Origin: JAIRTY01 sp050257395
GTDB lineage: Bacteria; Actinomycetota; Actinomycetes; Streptosporangiales; Streptosporangiaceae
Assembly (NCBI GenBank): GCA_050257395.1
Contig: JBLMWU010000020.1
Location: 1-33,693, forward strand
Direction of reading: 5' to 3'
Length of the DNA: 33,693 nt
Shown: positions 20,805 to 27,776 of the stretch, piece by piece
Position numbering within the stretch: the stretch's first letter is position 1
How the letters are laid out: each line of letters opens with the position of its first letter
Program-made: the position numbers and the translations under genes
Notes under the pieces: generated by a model
Seen by the model: only the letters and a program-made list of their open reading frames with translations
Databases searched by the model: none
What the model was told of the DNA's origin: nothing

Positions 20805-22466
20805 ATGTACCTCGCAGCATCGGGCTTAACCCAGGACCTGAATCCGCTCAACTCCGTGCTGGGCAGCACGCTGGTCGCGCTGATCCCCCTCGCTCTACTG
20901 TTGGTGCTCCTGGCGGTGATGCGGGTGACCGCCTGGCTGGCGGTCATCATCGGGGCGGTGGTCACGATCGTGATGGCGATCACGATCTGGCACGCGCCCG
21001 CCGGCCCCACGTTCGGGGCCTGGGGCATCGGGGCCGGCACCGGCATCTGGGCGATCGACTGGATCGTCTTCTGGGGGGTGGTGCTCTACAACACCCTGGT
21101 CGAGACGGGAGCGATGGCCGGCTTCGAGCGGTGGCTGGTCACCCAGGCGACCGCGGACATCCGGGTGCAGACCATCCTGCTGGCCTGGGCGCTGGGTGCG
21201 CTGCTGGAAGGGCTGGTCGGATTCGGCTACCCGTGGGCGGTGATCGCGCCGATCCTGGTCGGCCTGGGAGTGGTGGAACTCGAAGCCATCCGGGTGGCCG
21301 CCATCGCCAACAACGCGCCGGTCTCCTACGGTGCCCTGGGCGCGCCCATCATCGCGCTGGCCGCCGTCACGGGCGTGCCGCTGCTCAGCCTGTCCGCCTC
21401 CGTGGGCCGGATAGTAGCCATCCTGGCGCTGCTCCCGCCGTGGATCCTGATCTGGCTGGTGTCCGGGAGGCGCGGGATGCGCGGCGCCTGGCCGCTGGCG
21501 GTGGTCGGATCCCTGGCCTACATCGCCGGGCAGTTCCCCACCTCGCAGTGGCTCGGGCCCTACCTGCCCGACATCATCGGCTCCCTGGTCTGCTTCGGCG
21601 CGCTGCTGCTGCTGCTGCGGTTCTGGCGGCCCAGGGAAACCCTCGGCTTCGGCGGCGTCCCCATCACCTCGCCGGTGGCGCCGGGTGAGGCGCCCGCCCC
21701 GTCGGCGGCCGGCGGCCCCGGCACCCCGGAGCGGGCGAGTCTGCGCAGCGCGCTCCCCGGGTTCACTGCGTTCGGCATCCTGATCGTGGTGGTGGTCGCG
21801 GCCACCGGCCCGTGGTCGCACCTGAGCGACTACACCTTCGTCAAACCGGAGGTCGACGCGGTCAGCTCGCTGCCGCCGCACGGCCCGGTCGCGATCGTGT
21901 GGAAGTTCGCGCCCGCCATCGCGGGCACCTGGATCCTGGTGTCCTGGCTGCTGATCGTGCTCGTGCTGCGGGTACGCGGCGGTCAGATCGCCGCGGCGTT
22001 CCGGCGCAGCTTCAAGCAGATGTGGGGGGCGCTGCTGGTGGCCCCGATCATCTTCGGGCTCGCCCAGGTTTTCAACTACTCCGGCATGGCGAGCACGCTG
22101 GCGTACGGGTTCTCCCGGGTCGGCACCTGGTTCATCCTGCTGGCGCCGATCCTCGGCTGGATCGGTGTGGCCCTGTCCGGCAGCAACACCACCACCAACG
22201 CCCTGTTCGGCGGCTTCCAGTACGCGGTCGGCGGCCTGCTGAAGTTCCCGCTGCTGCTGCTGCCCTCGCTGAACTCGGTGGGCGCCGAAGTCGGCAAGCC
22301 GGTGGCGCCGCAGACCACCTCCGTGGGCGTGGCCACCACCAGCTACGTCCGCCGCGAGGGCGAGGTGATCCGGCACAACATGGGCTGGACCCTGGTCCTG
22401 CTCGGCTACCTGATCCTCATCGGCCTGCTCTACTACTACGTCCTGCCCGCCGCCATGAAACCGTGA
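20805..22466 (+). CDS. L-lactate permease (LctP family)
   Basis: A 553-residue membrane protein of the lactate permease family with 12-14 hydrophobic segments. Recognisable blocks are FWGVVLYNTLVETGAM (74-89 or so), ALLEGLVGFGYPWAVIAPIL, RVAAIANNAPVSYGALGAPI (a conserved substrate-region motif), LSGSNTTTNALFGGFQ and SVGAEVGKPVAPQTTSVGV near the end. It carries L-lactate (and often glycolate) with protons. ATG 20805 follows GGAAGG at a spacing of 7-8. A soluble loop around 290-315 is Pro/Ala/Gly-rich. No lactate dehydrogenase lies beside it, although the D-hydroxyacid dehydrogenase-like gene at 15571-16923 is nearby. Between this gene and the divergent CAP gene, 298 bases hold only promoters. 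Confidence 0.92.
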   Translation: MYLAASGLTQDLNPLNSVLGSTLVALIPLALLLVLLAVMRVTAWLAVIIGAVVTIVMAITIWHAPAGPTFGAWGIGAGTGIWAIDWIVFWGVVLYNTLVETGAMAGFERWLVTQATADIRVQTILLAWALGALLEGLVGFGYPWAVIAPILVGLGVVELEAIRVAAIANNAPVSYGALGAPIIALAAVTGVPLLSLSASVGRIVAILALLPPWILIWLVSGRRGMRGAWPLAVVGSLAYIAGQFPTSQWLGPYLPDIIGSLVCFGALLLLLRFWRPRETLGFGGVPITSPVAPGEAPAPSAAGGPGTPERASLRSALPGFTAFGILIVVVVAATGPWSHLSDYTFVKPEVDAVSSLPPHGPVAIVWKFAPAIAGTWILVSWLLIVLVLRVRGGQIAAAFRRSFKQMWGALLVAPIIFGLAQVFNYSGMASTLAYGFSRVGTWFILLAPILGWIGVALSGSNTTTNALFGGFQYAVGGLLKFPLLLLPSLNSVGAEVGKPVAPQTTSVGVATTSYVRREGEVIRHNMGWTLVLLGYLILIGLLYYYVLPAAMKP

Positions 22467-22492
22467 CGTCCTGAGCCGGTGAGAAGCGGGGC

Positions 22493-22521
22493 CCGGCGGG
22501 GGCCCCCCCCCCCCCGCCCGG
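22493..22521 (+). terminator. GC hairpin with a run of 13 cytosines after the lactate permease
   Basis: GGCGGGGG (22495-22502) pairs with CCCCCGCC (22511-22518) across a C-only loop, extended by two pairs with one bulge. The right side holds an uninterrupted C13 tract (22503-22515). It starts 27 bases after the permease stop and probably ends its transcript. Confidence 0.45.
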
Positions 22522-23044
22522 CTTCCCGGGAAACCGCCACCTGAGATCACACATTGGCTAGTGCGCGCAATACGGCATATCCAGAAGCCGGCGCGCAGGG
22601 GCAAAGAATTCGGGGACCCGGAAACAGCGGGTAAGGGAGCCCGGGAGAACGGCCGGGCGAATGCGATCTCCAGATCGCGGCACTGCAGACACGCCGCGCC
22701 CGGCCGGAAGCGCCCCGCAATGGACTCCTGAATGAGCCGGGCAGCGTCCGGCAGGGGCTGCAGCGCGGCCCGGCTGCGGCGGGCGGGCAGGGCCGGATGC
22801 CCGCGATCGCCGCCTCCTGCGGGCGCCCGATGCAGCGGGAATGGCGGGCAGAGGCCCCCGGTTGGACGGCACCCGGCCCATGCTCTAAGGTTTAGGCCCG
22901 TGTCAATGCCTGCCAGGTATACGCTAGGGCGTGTCCCGCCAGGTTACGAAGGAAATTCGGCCACGACCACTGGCCACTGAACGTTCCCGTACGGCGGGTG
23001 CGATAAGCGCCGGCGATGCCCATGATGCAGCCGGCGGCAATGAC
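22522..23044. other. Gene-poor stretch between lactate permease and DUF397 gene
   Basis: About 520 bases without a convincing gene. Short frames exist on both strands (22558-22881 minus, 22732-22980 plus), but they are rich in Arg, Pro and Gly, lack ribosome sites and have poor third-position bias. Base composition is more balanced than in the flanks, with several AT-richer islands (22548-22580, 22950-22965 and 23036-23070). GGCCACGACCACTGGCC (22960-22976) is a short dyad. Nothing here proves a mobile element. Confidence 0.5.
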
Positions 23045-23082
23045 TTACTGAAACAAAATACGTAGCTAATGCTTTCATTAGC
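23045..23082 (+). promoter_or_regulatory. Promoter with stem-loop palindrome ahead of the DUF397 gene
   Basis: TTACTG (23045-23050), a 17-base spacer and AATGCT (23068-23073) form a plausible promoter in an AT-rich island. GCTAATG (23065-23071) and CATTAGC (23076-23082) are exact inverses with a 4-base centre and overlap the -10, so this may be the operator of the neighbouring XRE regulator. Confidence 0.5.
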
Positions 23083-23105
23083 CCGCACAAGGTGGCAAGA
23101 TCGCT

Positions 23106-23348
23106 ATGTCCGGTTCAGCGCACCGCGCGCACGGAGTTGATTCCGCCTCGGCCTTCCAGCCGCAGGCCGGGTGGCGGAAGAGTTCGTGGAGTGCCTACAA
23201 CGGCAACTGTGTGGAAGTGGCCGAACTGCGCAGCGGGCTGATCGCGGTCAGGGACACGAAGGACCGGCAGGGCCCGGTGCTCGTCGTGGGCCGTGCCGCC
23301 TGGGCCTCGTTCCTGGCTGAGGTCAAGGCCGGCCCGCTGGGCGGCTGA
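23106..23348 (+). CDS. DUF397 domain protein
   Basis: An 80-residue protein with the DUF397 pattern WRKSSWSAYNGNCVEVAEL (residues 23-41), then VRDTKDRQGPVLVVGRAAW and FLAEVKAG. Small DUF397 proteins in mycelial actinomycetes are paired with XRE/DUF5753 regulators and act as their antagonist or partner (the Scr1/Scr2-type and BldB-neighbour systems). The matching regulator is encoded convergently 18 bases downstream. The N-terminal 20 residues are extra to the domain. ATG 23106 has AAGGTGG about 10 bases upstream, at a rather long spacing. Confidence 0.92.
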   Translation: MSGSAHRAHGVDSASAFQPQAGWRKSSWSAYNGNCVEVAELRSGLIAVRDTKDRQGPVLVVGRAAWASFLAEVKAGPLGG

Positions 23349-23370
23349 CGCCCGCCGGGCCCGCCGTCAG
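23345..23370. terminator. Short dyad covering both stop codons of convergent genes
   Basis: CTGACG (23345-23350) and CGTCAG (23365-23370) are inverses around a GC-rich centre that itself contains CGGGCCCG. They include the TGA of the DUF397 gene and the end of the XRE gene. It may act as a bidirectional terminator. Confidence 0.35.
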
Positions 23371-24239
23371 GACCACATCCGCCGGGCCGTCTCGGTGATC
23401 AGGCGGCGGGACGCCGTGGCGTTCAGCGAGTGCGCGCGCAGGTGCTCGAAAGCACGCCGGTACGGGTAGGTCTGTGTCTCCGCTTCCAGGTAGTACGTGC
23501 CTTCCAGGTGCTCCACCGACACGATGTCGGGCAGCGGGACGGCATGGACCCGGGAGAACTGCATGTAGGAGAAGGCGCCCGTGGCCAGCGGGTTGCCGGA
23601 TTCCAGCGGCAGCACCACGACCTCGACATTGGCCAGCCTGCTCAGCTCGGTCAGCCGTTTCAGCTGTGCGCGCATCACCTGGTGATCGCCGTACTGGCGG
23701 CGCAGCACCGACTCGTCGATGACCACGGACAGCTCCAGCGGAGGATCCCTGGTCAGCAGCTGCTGGCGGTACTGGCGCGCCTCGATCCGGCGGGCGATCT
23801 CCCCCGGCGGGACCGCGAACATCGACTCCCAGACCTGCATCATCGCGCGGCCGTACTCGGGGGTCTGCAGCAGGCCGGGGACTGTCTGCGGCTCCCAGTT
23901 CCACACCGCCCTGGCCTCCGCCTCGGCCTGGACGTAGGAGGAGTACTCCGCGGGAAAGCCGGCCGCCACCGCTTCCAGCCGGCCCTTGTGAGCGGACTCC
24001 CGGGCCAGTGCCAGCAGCTCGCCGCGCCGCGGCTCAGCGACCTGATAGAGGTCGAGCAGCCGGAGCAGGTCCGCTTCCTTGACGCCGGTGCGGCGCAGCT
24101 CGATCCGGCTGATCTTGGACTCGGACCAGCCGAGCTGCGCGGCGACCTCCTCGCCGGTCAGCCCGCGCCGCAGCCGCAGCCGCCGCAGCTCGCCAGCGAG
24201 CCGGCGGCCGCGGACGACAGGACTTCCATGATCGGGCAC
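23367..24239 (-). CDS. XRE-family regulator with DUF5753 domain
   Basis: A 290-residue regulator. The N-terminal HTH (about 9-65) contains LAGELRRLRLRRGLTGEEVA, QLGWSESKISRIELRRTGV. The rest is the DUF5753 domain: SYVQAEAEARAVWNWEPQTV, PGLLQTPEYGRAM, RQYRQQLLTRDPPLELSVVI, DESVLRRQYGD and VVVLPLESGNPLATGAFSYM. This is the partner class of DUF397 proteins and often controls development or antibiotic genes. GTG 24239 is chosen for its upstream GAAGAGG at a spacing of 8; the frame is open to 24347, but the additional residues are outside the family. The inverted repeat at 24342-24354 lies about 100 bases upstream. Confidence 0.92.
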   Translation of the reverse strand: MPDHGSPVVRGRRLAGELRRLRLRRGLTGEEVAAQLGWSESKISRIELRRTGVKEADLLRLLDLYQVAEPRRGELLALARESAHKGRLEAVAAGFPAEYSSYVQAEAEARAVWNWEPQTVPGLLQTPEYGRAMMQVWESMFAVPPGEIARRIEARQYRQQLLTRDPPLELSVVIDESVLRRQYGDHQVMRAQLKRLTELSRLANVEVVVLPLESGNPLATGAFSYMQFSRVHAVPLPDIVSVEHLEGTYYLEAETQTYPYRRAFEHLRAHSLNATASRRLITETARRMWS

Positions 24240-24341
24240 GCGCGCAGCCTCTTCCCCGATTCCTCGGCGCCCCCAGGGATCAATGATCCGTAGCGTAGCC
24301 CCTTGACGTGCTGTTTGGCGAAGATTTCTCCGTTGGTAACG

Positions 24342-24354
24342 GTGCAATCTGCAC
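24342..24354. promoter_or_regulatory. GTGCA-N3-TGCAC inverted repeat in the divergent promoter region
   Basis: GTGCAATCTGCAC has perfect 5-bp arms, and a third TGCA follows at 24364-24367. It lies in an AT-richer part of the region between the XRE regulator and the small plus-strand genes, a sensible place for a regulator site. No regulator can be assigned. Confidence 0.35.
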
Positions 24355-24431
24355 TACTTCTTGCAGAATGACGGGCCCTGTCGTTCAATGAAAGTGAGGC
24401 CAGTCCGCCCGGCAGGGATAGGAGGCCGGCA

Positions 24432-24767
24432 ATGATCGGCACGGGGAACGACCAGCGGGTGGTTCTCCGTTTTGCCCCGGGCACGCGGTTCCGGCGGCAG
24501 GAATGGCCGTGCCCAGGCGGCCATCCGGGCCCGGAATGGCGCAGGCGGGCCAGGGGCCCGCCGCTGCCCCCACCCGTGTCCCCGTCCGGCGCGGCCCGTA
24601 CCGGGGCCGGTCCGTGGCCGGAACGTGGCGTCCCCGGTGCGCGCGGCGCGCCTGACATGAAACTGGCCCGGCGGTCGGACCCCGCCAGCCCAGTACGTCA
24701 GCCAAGCTCCGGTGCCGACACCCTCACGACTAGGAGACCTGGCAATGACCCACGCAACCCCGCGTGA
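24432..24767 (+). CDS. Hypothetical small basic Pro/Arg/Gly-rich protein
   Basis: A 111-residue frame. AGGAGG lies 7 bases ahead of ATG 24432, an excellent ribosome site for this genome, and third positions are mostly G/C in the first 60 codons (with FAPGTRFRRQEWPCPGGHPG). The second half has weaker codon bias and low complexity, and its last 23 bases overlap a second small frame that has its own ribosome site. I do not recognise a family. Either a short lineage-specific protein or a frame that is only translated in part. Confidence 0.45.
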   Translation: MIGTGNDQRVVLRFAPGTRFRRQEWPCPGGHPGPEWRRRARGPPLPPPVSPSGAARTGAGPWPERGVPGARGAPDMKLARRSDPASPVRQPSSGADTLTTRRPGNDPRNPA

Positions 24768-24849
24768 CCTCGCAGCCACGAGGTCACCATCCCTGCTCGC
24801 CCGCGCCGCCGCCAGCACCGGGGCGGCGCCTGAAGCTGTGCTGGGATGA
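24745..24849 (+). CDS. Hypothetical 34-residue peptide
   Basis: ATG 24745 follows AGGAGA (24732-24737) at the ideal spacing of 7. The peptide begins MTHATPRDLAATRSPSLLAR and ends with an Ala/Gly/Val-rich tail at TGA 24847-24849, nine bases before the next start. It has no membrane segment and no recognised family. The strong ribosome site and the fit between two neighbouring frames are the only support. It could also be a leader that couples translation to the gene at 24859. Confidence 0.35.
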   Translation: MTHATPRDLAATRSPSLLARAAASTGAAPEAVLG

Positions 24850-24858
24850 GGTGAGCAG

Positions 24859-25170
24859 ATGACGACCGCCGTTCTGCTCATCGGGTTCCTGATCGGCACC
24901 GTGCTCGGCTGGCGGATCGGGCGGTGGCGGGCGTCCGCCGCCGTGATCCACGTCAACCGGGCAATGGGCGAAGAGGTCCGCTACTGGCAGGATGCGGCCG
25001 CCCGGGCGACGGAGAAGGCGGCCCGCGCCGTCGAAGAGGCGAAGACCTGGGCGGACGGCTGCCGGCAGGGCCGGCAGGACGTGATCTCCATCGTGCCGCT
25101 GCTGATGGCGGCGCGGGAGCGCACCGCCGCCCCGGGCGAGCCCGGCGGCGACATCGCCGACTGCAGCTGA
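24859..25170 (+). CDS. Small membrane-anchored coiled-coil protein
   Basis: A 103-residue protein. One N-terminal membrane helix (residues 3-18, TAVLLIGFLIGTVLGW) is followed by a basic segment and by a helical, charged region (about 36-70) rich in Ala, Glu, Arg and Lys that can form a coiled coil, then a flexible C-terminus. The helix orientation (positive charges after it) places the rest in the cytoplasm. GAGGTGAGCAG gives the ribosome site for ATG 24859. No family recognised and no function can be offered. Confidence 0.65.
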   Translation: MTTAVLLIGFLIGTVLGWRIGRWRASAAVIHVNRAMGEEVRYWQDAAARATEKAARAVEEAKTWADGCRQGRQDVISIVPLLMAARERTAAPGEPGGDIADCS

Positions 25171-25235
25171 CGCTGCGGCACACGGGGAAGCTCCCCTGCC
25201 GGGGGCGGCGCCAGCCGGCAGGGGAGGCCCGGGGA

Positions 25236-25436
25236 TCACCGGGCGAAGAAGTGCAGGCCGATCCAGGCCCAGGCGACCAGGACGCCGACCCGGCCGGTCC
25301 GGCTGCGCATGGCGCGCGACAGCACGTCCCCGAGCGGCGGGATCCGGGCCCGGGTGCGGGTGGCGAGGAACTGCACGCCCAGCCCGGCCAGCAGCACCAG
25401 CAGGTAGCCCGCGATGGTGGCGGTGTGGCTGTTCAC
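25236..25436 (-). CDS. DUF6186-like small membrane protein
   Basis: A 66-residue protein with two hydrophobic segments (about 6-24 and 48-64) separated by a basic cytoplasmic loop with PPLGDVLSRAMRSRTGR, and ending in WAWIGLHFFAR. The pattern (short helix, 'P-x-G-x-x-L-x-x-A-M-R', helix, 'G-x-H-F-x-x-R') fits small actinobacterial DUF6186 membrane proteins of unknown role. The start is GTG 25436, which overlaps the stop codon of the gene upstream (GTGA), so the two are translationally coupled and probably work together. Confidence 0.75.
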   Translation of the reverse strand: MNSHTATIAGYLLVLLAGLGVQFLATRTRARIPPLGDVLSRAMRSRTGRVGVLVAWAWIGLHFFAR

Positions 25437-26308
25437 CGGCGCACCAGCGCCCAGCCGAGCGCGAGCCAGGCCGCCAGCACCAGCGCCCGCCCGGGCGGGC
25501 CGGCCAGCAGCGGGTCGGTCAGCACGCTGATGGTCGGGTGCGCGTAGGAGCCGGTGCTGAGCGACGGCTGCTGGAGGAGCGCGGACAGCTCCCACAGCCC
25601 GCCCGCCACCAGCAGCCCCGCCCACACCGCAGTGCCGGCCCGCGGCAGCGGCCCGGGCACCGGCCGGTGCCGCACCGGACCGTGCCAGCCGCGGCTGACC
25701 ACAGCGGCCCCCACCGCGACCACCCCGATCGTCGCGGGCCACGAGTAACGCGTGAATGAGCCCACCACCAGGCAGTACAGGGCCCCGGCGAGCAGGCCGG
25801 CGGCTGCCAGCGGCCACCGGCGGCGGCCGGCCGCCGCCGGGCCGGCGCTCAGCGAGTCGGCCTGGGCTGCCTGCGGTGGCGTTGGCACCACCGGCCGGGC
25901 CCGGGCCGTCCGCAGGCGCAGCGTAACGGTCCCGGGCCATTCCGCTTCAGGCGTCTCGGGCCCAGCGGCCGCCCGCTGGCCGCGGCGGCCCGCCAGCCAG
26001 CGGACGGCGCGGGCCCGGCCCCCCCGCCCCGCGGCTGGCACGGGCCCAGGGTCAGCCGTCCCGGTGCTGGCTGCGGGTCCCGGGCCGGCGCCTGCCGCAG
26101 CCGCCCGCGCCCGCCGGCGCTGGCCCGCATCCCACGCCAGCGCGCCGCCCACCGCCAGCATCAGCACCCCGTCCAGGGGCTTGCCGGAAACCGTGGTGAA
26201 GAACGAGATCAGCAGCAGGATGATGACGACCGGATGCCAGCAGCCGGCCAGCGTCGCGAGCACCTGCGTGCCCAGCCGGCTGGTGCGGCTGCGGGCGGGG
26301 TGATCCAC
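25433..26308 (-). CDS. Multi-helix membrane protein of unknown function
   Basis: A 291-residue protein. A first hydrophobic block (about 14-52) contains two helices (LATLAGCWHPVVIILLLISF and VLMLAVGGALAWDAG). A long Ala/Gly/Arg/Pro-rich cytoplasmic loop (about 53-145) follows, then five to six further segments (AAAGLLAGALYCLVVGS, GVVAVGAAVVSRG, TAVWAGLLVAGGLWELSALL, ALVLAAWLALGWALV). No catalytic motif or family was recognised. Start GTG 26308 has no ribosome site, but TACCTT (26321-26316) is 7 bases before it, as in leaderless actinobacterial transcripts. It is coupled to the DUF6186-like gene by a GTGA overlap. Confidence 0.65.
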   Translation of the reverse strand: MDHPARSRTSRLGTQVLATLAGCWHPVVIILLLISFFTTVSGKPLDGVLMLAVGGALAWDAGQRRRARAAAAGAGPGPAASTGTADPGPVPAAGRGGRARAVRWLAGRRGQRAAAGPETPEAEWPGTVTLRLRTARARPVVPTPPQAAQADSLSAGPAAAGRRRWPLAAAGLLAGALYCLVVGSFTRYSWPATIGVVAVGAAVVSRGWHGPVRHRPVPGPLPRAGTAVWAGLLVAGGLWELSALLQQPSLSTGSYAHPTISVLTDPLLAGPPGRALVLAAWLALGWALVRR

Positions 26309-26315
26309 ACCGGCA

Positions 26316-26321
26316 AAGGTA
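26316..26321 (-). promoter_or_regulatory. -10 element of a probable leaderless transcript (membrane-protein gene)
   Basis: TACCTT on the minus strand fits the TAnnnT consensus and ends 7 bases before GTG 26308. No ribosome site exists ahead of that GTG, which supports a leaderless message. Confidence 0.45.
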
Positions 26322-26429
26322 ACGGCCGGGGCCGGGCCGGGGAAGCCTGCCGCTGGCCTGCTGCCCGCGCCGGCCGTGGCCGGCCCGGACCGGGCTGGTC
26401 CAGGGCTCTGCGGCGCCCCAATTCGGTCA

Positions 26430-26435
26430 TATGCT
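26430..26435 (+). promoter_or_regulatory. -10 element of a probable leaderless transcript (PucR-type gene)
   Basis: TATGCT fits TAnnnT and ends 6 bases before GTG 26442; no ribosome site precedes that codon. The opposite gene 134 bases away has the same layout. Confidence 0.5.
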
Positions 26436-26441
26436 CGGTGC

Positions 26442-27776
26442 GTGACGCAGAGGTTTCCGGCCGGGCGGCCAGTGACCACCGGCCGGCAGCGCGACCTCGG
26501 CCGGGAAAACGCCGTGCTCCGTGAACTGGTGACGGTGTACCGGCAGCTGTCCGGGCTGGCGCTGCAGGACGCGGACCTGGCGAGCGTCACCCAGCTGCTG
26601 GCCGACCGGACGGCGGCCACCGTGGCCGTGGTGAGCCCGGTGATGGATGTCATGGCCGCGGCGTCCCCGGCCGTCCCGCCGGACGAGGCCGCCGCCACGG
26701 TGCGCACCCACGTCGTGCACCCGCGGCTGGGCCAGGTGCTGCGCGCCTCGCGCCAGGGCCACCGGGCGCTGTGGCTGCCCAGCGTGGGCGGCATGCCCGC
26801 CATCATCGTGGCGCCGATCCTGGTCGGCGACGAGGTGCTCGCCCATCTCATCACCGTGGACCCGGCCGAGAAGAACTCCGACGAGGACATGAGCCTCCTG
26901 GTCACCGAGCACGCGGCCACCATCTGCGGCGTCATCCTCGGCCGCGAGCACGTGGCGGCCGCCGCCGCCCGCCGGGTGCGCGACGACTTGGTCGAGGGCC
27001 TGCTGCTGGGGCGGGGCCGGGACGACAGCGAGACCGGCCGCTGGGCCGCCCACCTCGGCTACGACACCGCCCGCGACCATCACGTGGTGGTCATCGCCTT
27101 CCACGTGCCGCCGCCCCGGGCCGCCCAGGACCCCGACGCCCTGCGGCAGCGGGTGCGCGACGTCATCGAGCACTTCCTGGCGACCCGGGCGCCGGACGTG
27201 ATCACCTCGGCCCGGGAGTCCGAGGTGGTGCTGGTCGCCGCCGCGGACGGCCACCGCCGCGGCGGCCTCGATCCGCGCCAGCTCGCGGAGACCTGCCTGG
27301 CCCGGCTGGCCGAGCTGTTCCCGGACACCAAGGTGGTCGCGGGCATCGGCGGCGCGTGCCGGGACCCGCGCGACATCACCCGGTCCTACGAAGAGGCGCA
27401 CCGGACCATCGAGACGCTGCGCCGGATGGGCCGGGCCGGCACGGTTACCGCCTTCGGGGATCTGGGCATCCACCGGCTGCTGCTGCAGGTGCCGGACCTG
27501 GCCGAGCTGCGCTCGTTCGCCGACGACGTGCTCGGCAAGCTCGGCCGCGGCGAGCGGGAGCGGCGCGGTGAGTACCTCACCACGCTCGCCTGCTACCTGC
27601 GCGAGAACGGCAGCCCGCAACGGGCCGCGCGGTTCCTGCACGTCCACCCGAACACCGTGGCCTACCGCGTGAAACGGATAGAGGAGATCACCGGGCTGTC
27701 CCTGGACAACTACCGGGACCGGCTGACGGCCCAGGTGGCGCTGGAGATTCTCGACGCACTGGGGGATGAGTCGTGA
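26442..27776 (+). CDS. PucR/CdaR-type transcriptional regulator
   Basis: A 444-residue regulator. An N-terminal sensor of GAF-like type (about 25-170: VYRQLSGLALQDADLASVTQ and LLADRTAATVAVVSPVMDVM) is followed by the central CdaR GGDEF-like domain (about 200-330, with VVAGIGGACRDPRDITRSYE and EAHRTIETLRRMG) and a C-terminal HTH_30 (about 385-440: TLACYLRENGSPQRAARFLH, VHPNTVAYRVKRIEEITG). Such proteins sense small metabolites, as in purine, proline or carbohydrate breakdown, and usually activate adjacent operons. GTG 26442 is taken as start because of the -10 at 26430-26435. The stop overlaps the methyltransferase start (GTGA). Confidence 0.88.
   Translation: MTQRFPAGRPVTTGRQRDLGRENAVLRELVTVYRQLSGLALQDADLASVTQLLADRTAATVAVVSPVMDVMAAASPAVPPDEAAATVRTHVVHPRLGQVLRASRQGHRALWLPSVGGMPAIIVAPILVGDEVLAHLITVDPAEKNSDEDMSLLVTEHAATICGVILGREHVAAAAARRVRDDLVEGLLLGRGRDDSETGRWAAHLGYDTARDHHVVVIAFHVPPPRAAQDPDALRQRVRDVIEHFLATRAPDVITSARESEVVLVAAADGHRRGGLDPRQLAETCLARLAELFPDTKVVAGIGGACRDPRDITRSYEEAHRTIETLRRMGRAGTVTAFGDLGIHRLLLQVPDLAELRSFADDVLGKLGRGERERRGEYLTTLACYLRENGSPQRAARFLHVHPNTVAYRVKRIEEITGLSLDNYRDRLTAQVALEILDALGDES

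Noticed and set aside
20895..22604. Long minus-strand frame opposite the lactate permease
   Set aside because: The composition (Gln, Asp, Gly, Arg repeats) and lack of motifs show it to be antisense to a clear membrane protein gene.
22558..22881. Minus-strand frame of 107 codons in the gene-poor stretch
   Set aside because: Arg/Pro-rich, no ribosome site and no third-position bias.
22920..22975. Sequence AGGGCGTGTCCCGCCAGG as the end of an insertion sequence
   Set aside because: It resembles some IS ends, but no matching inverted end, target duplication or transposase was found.
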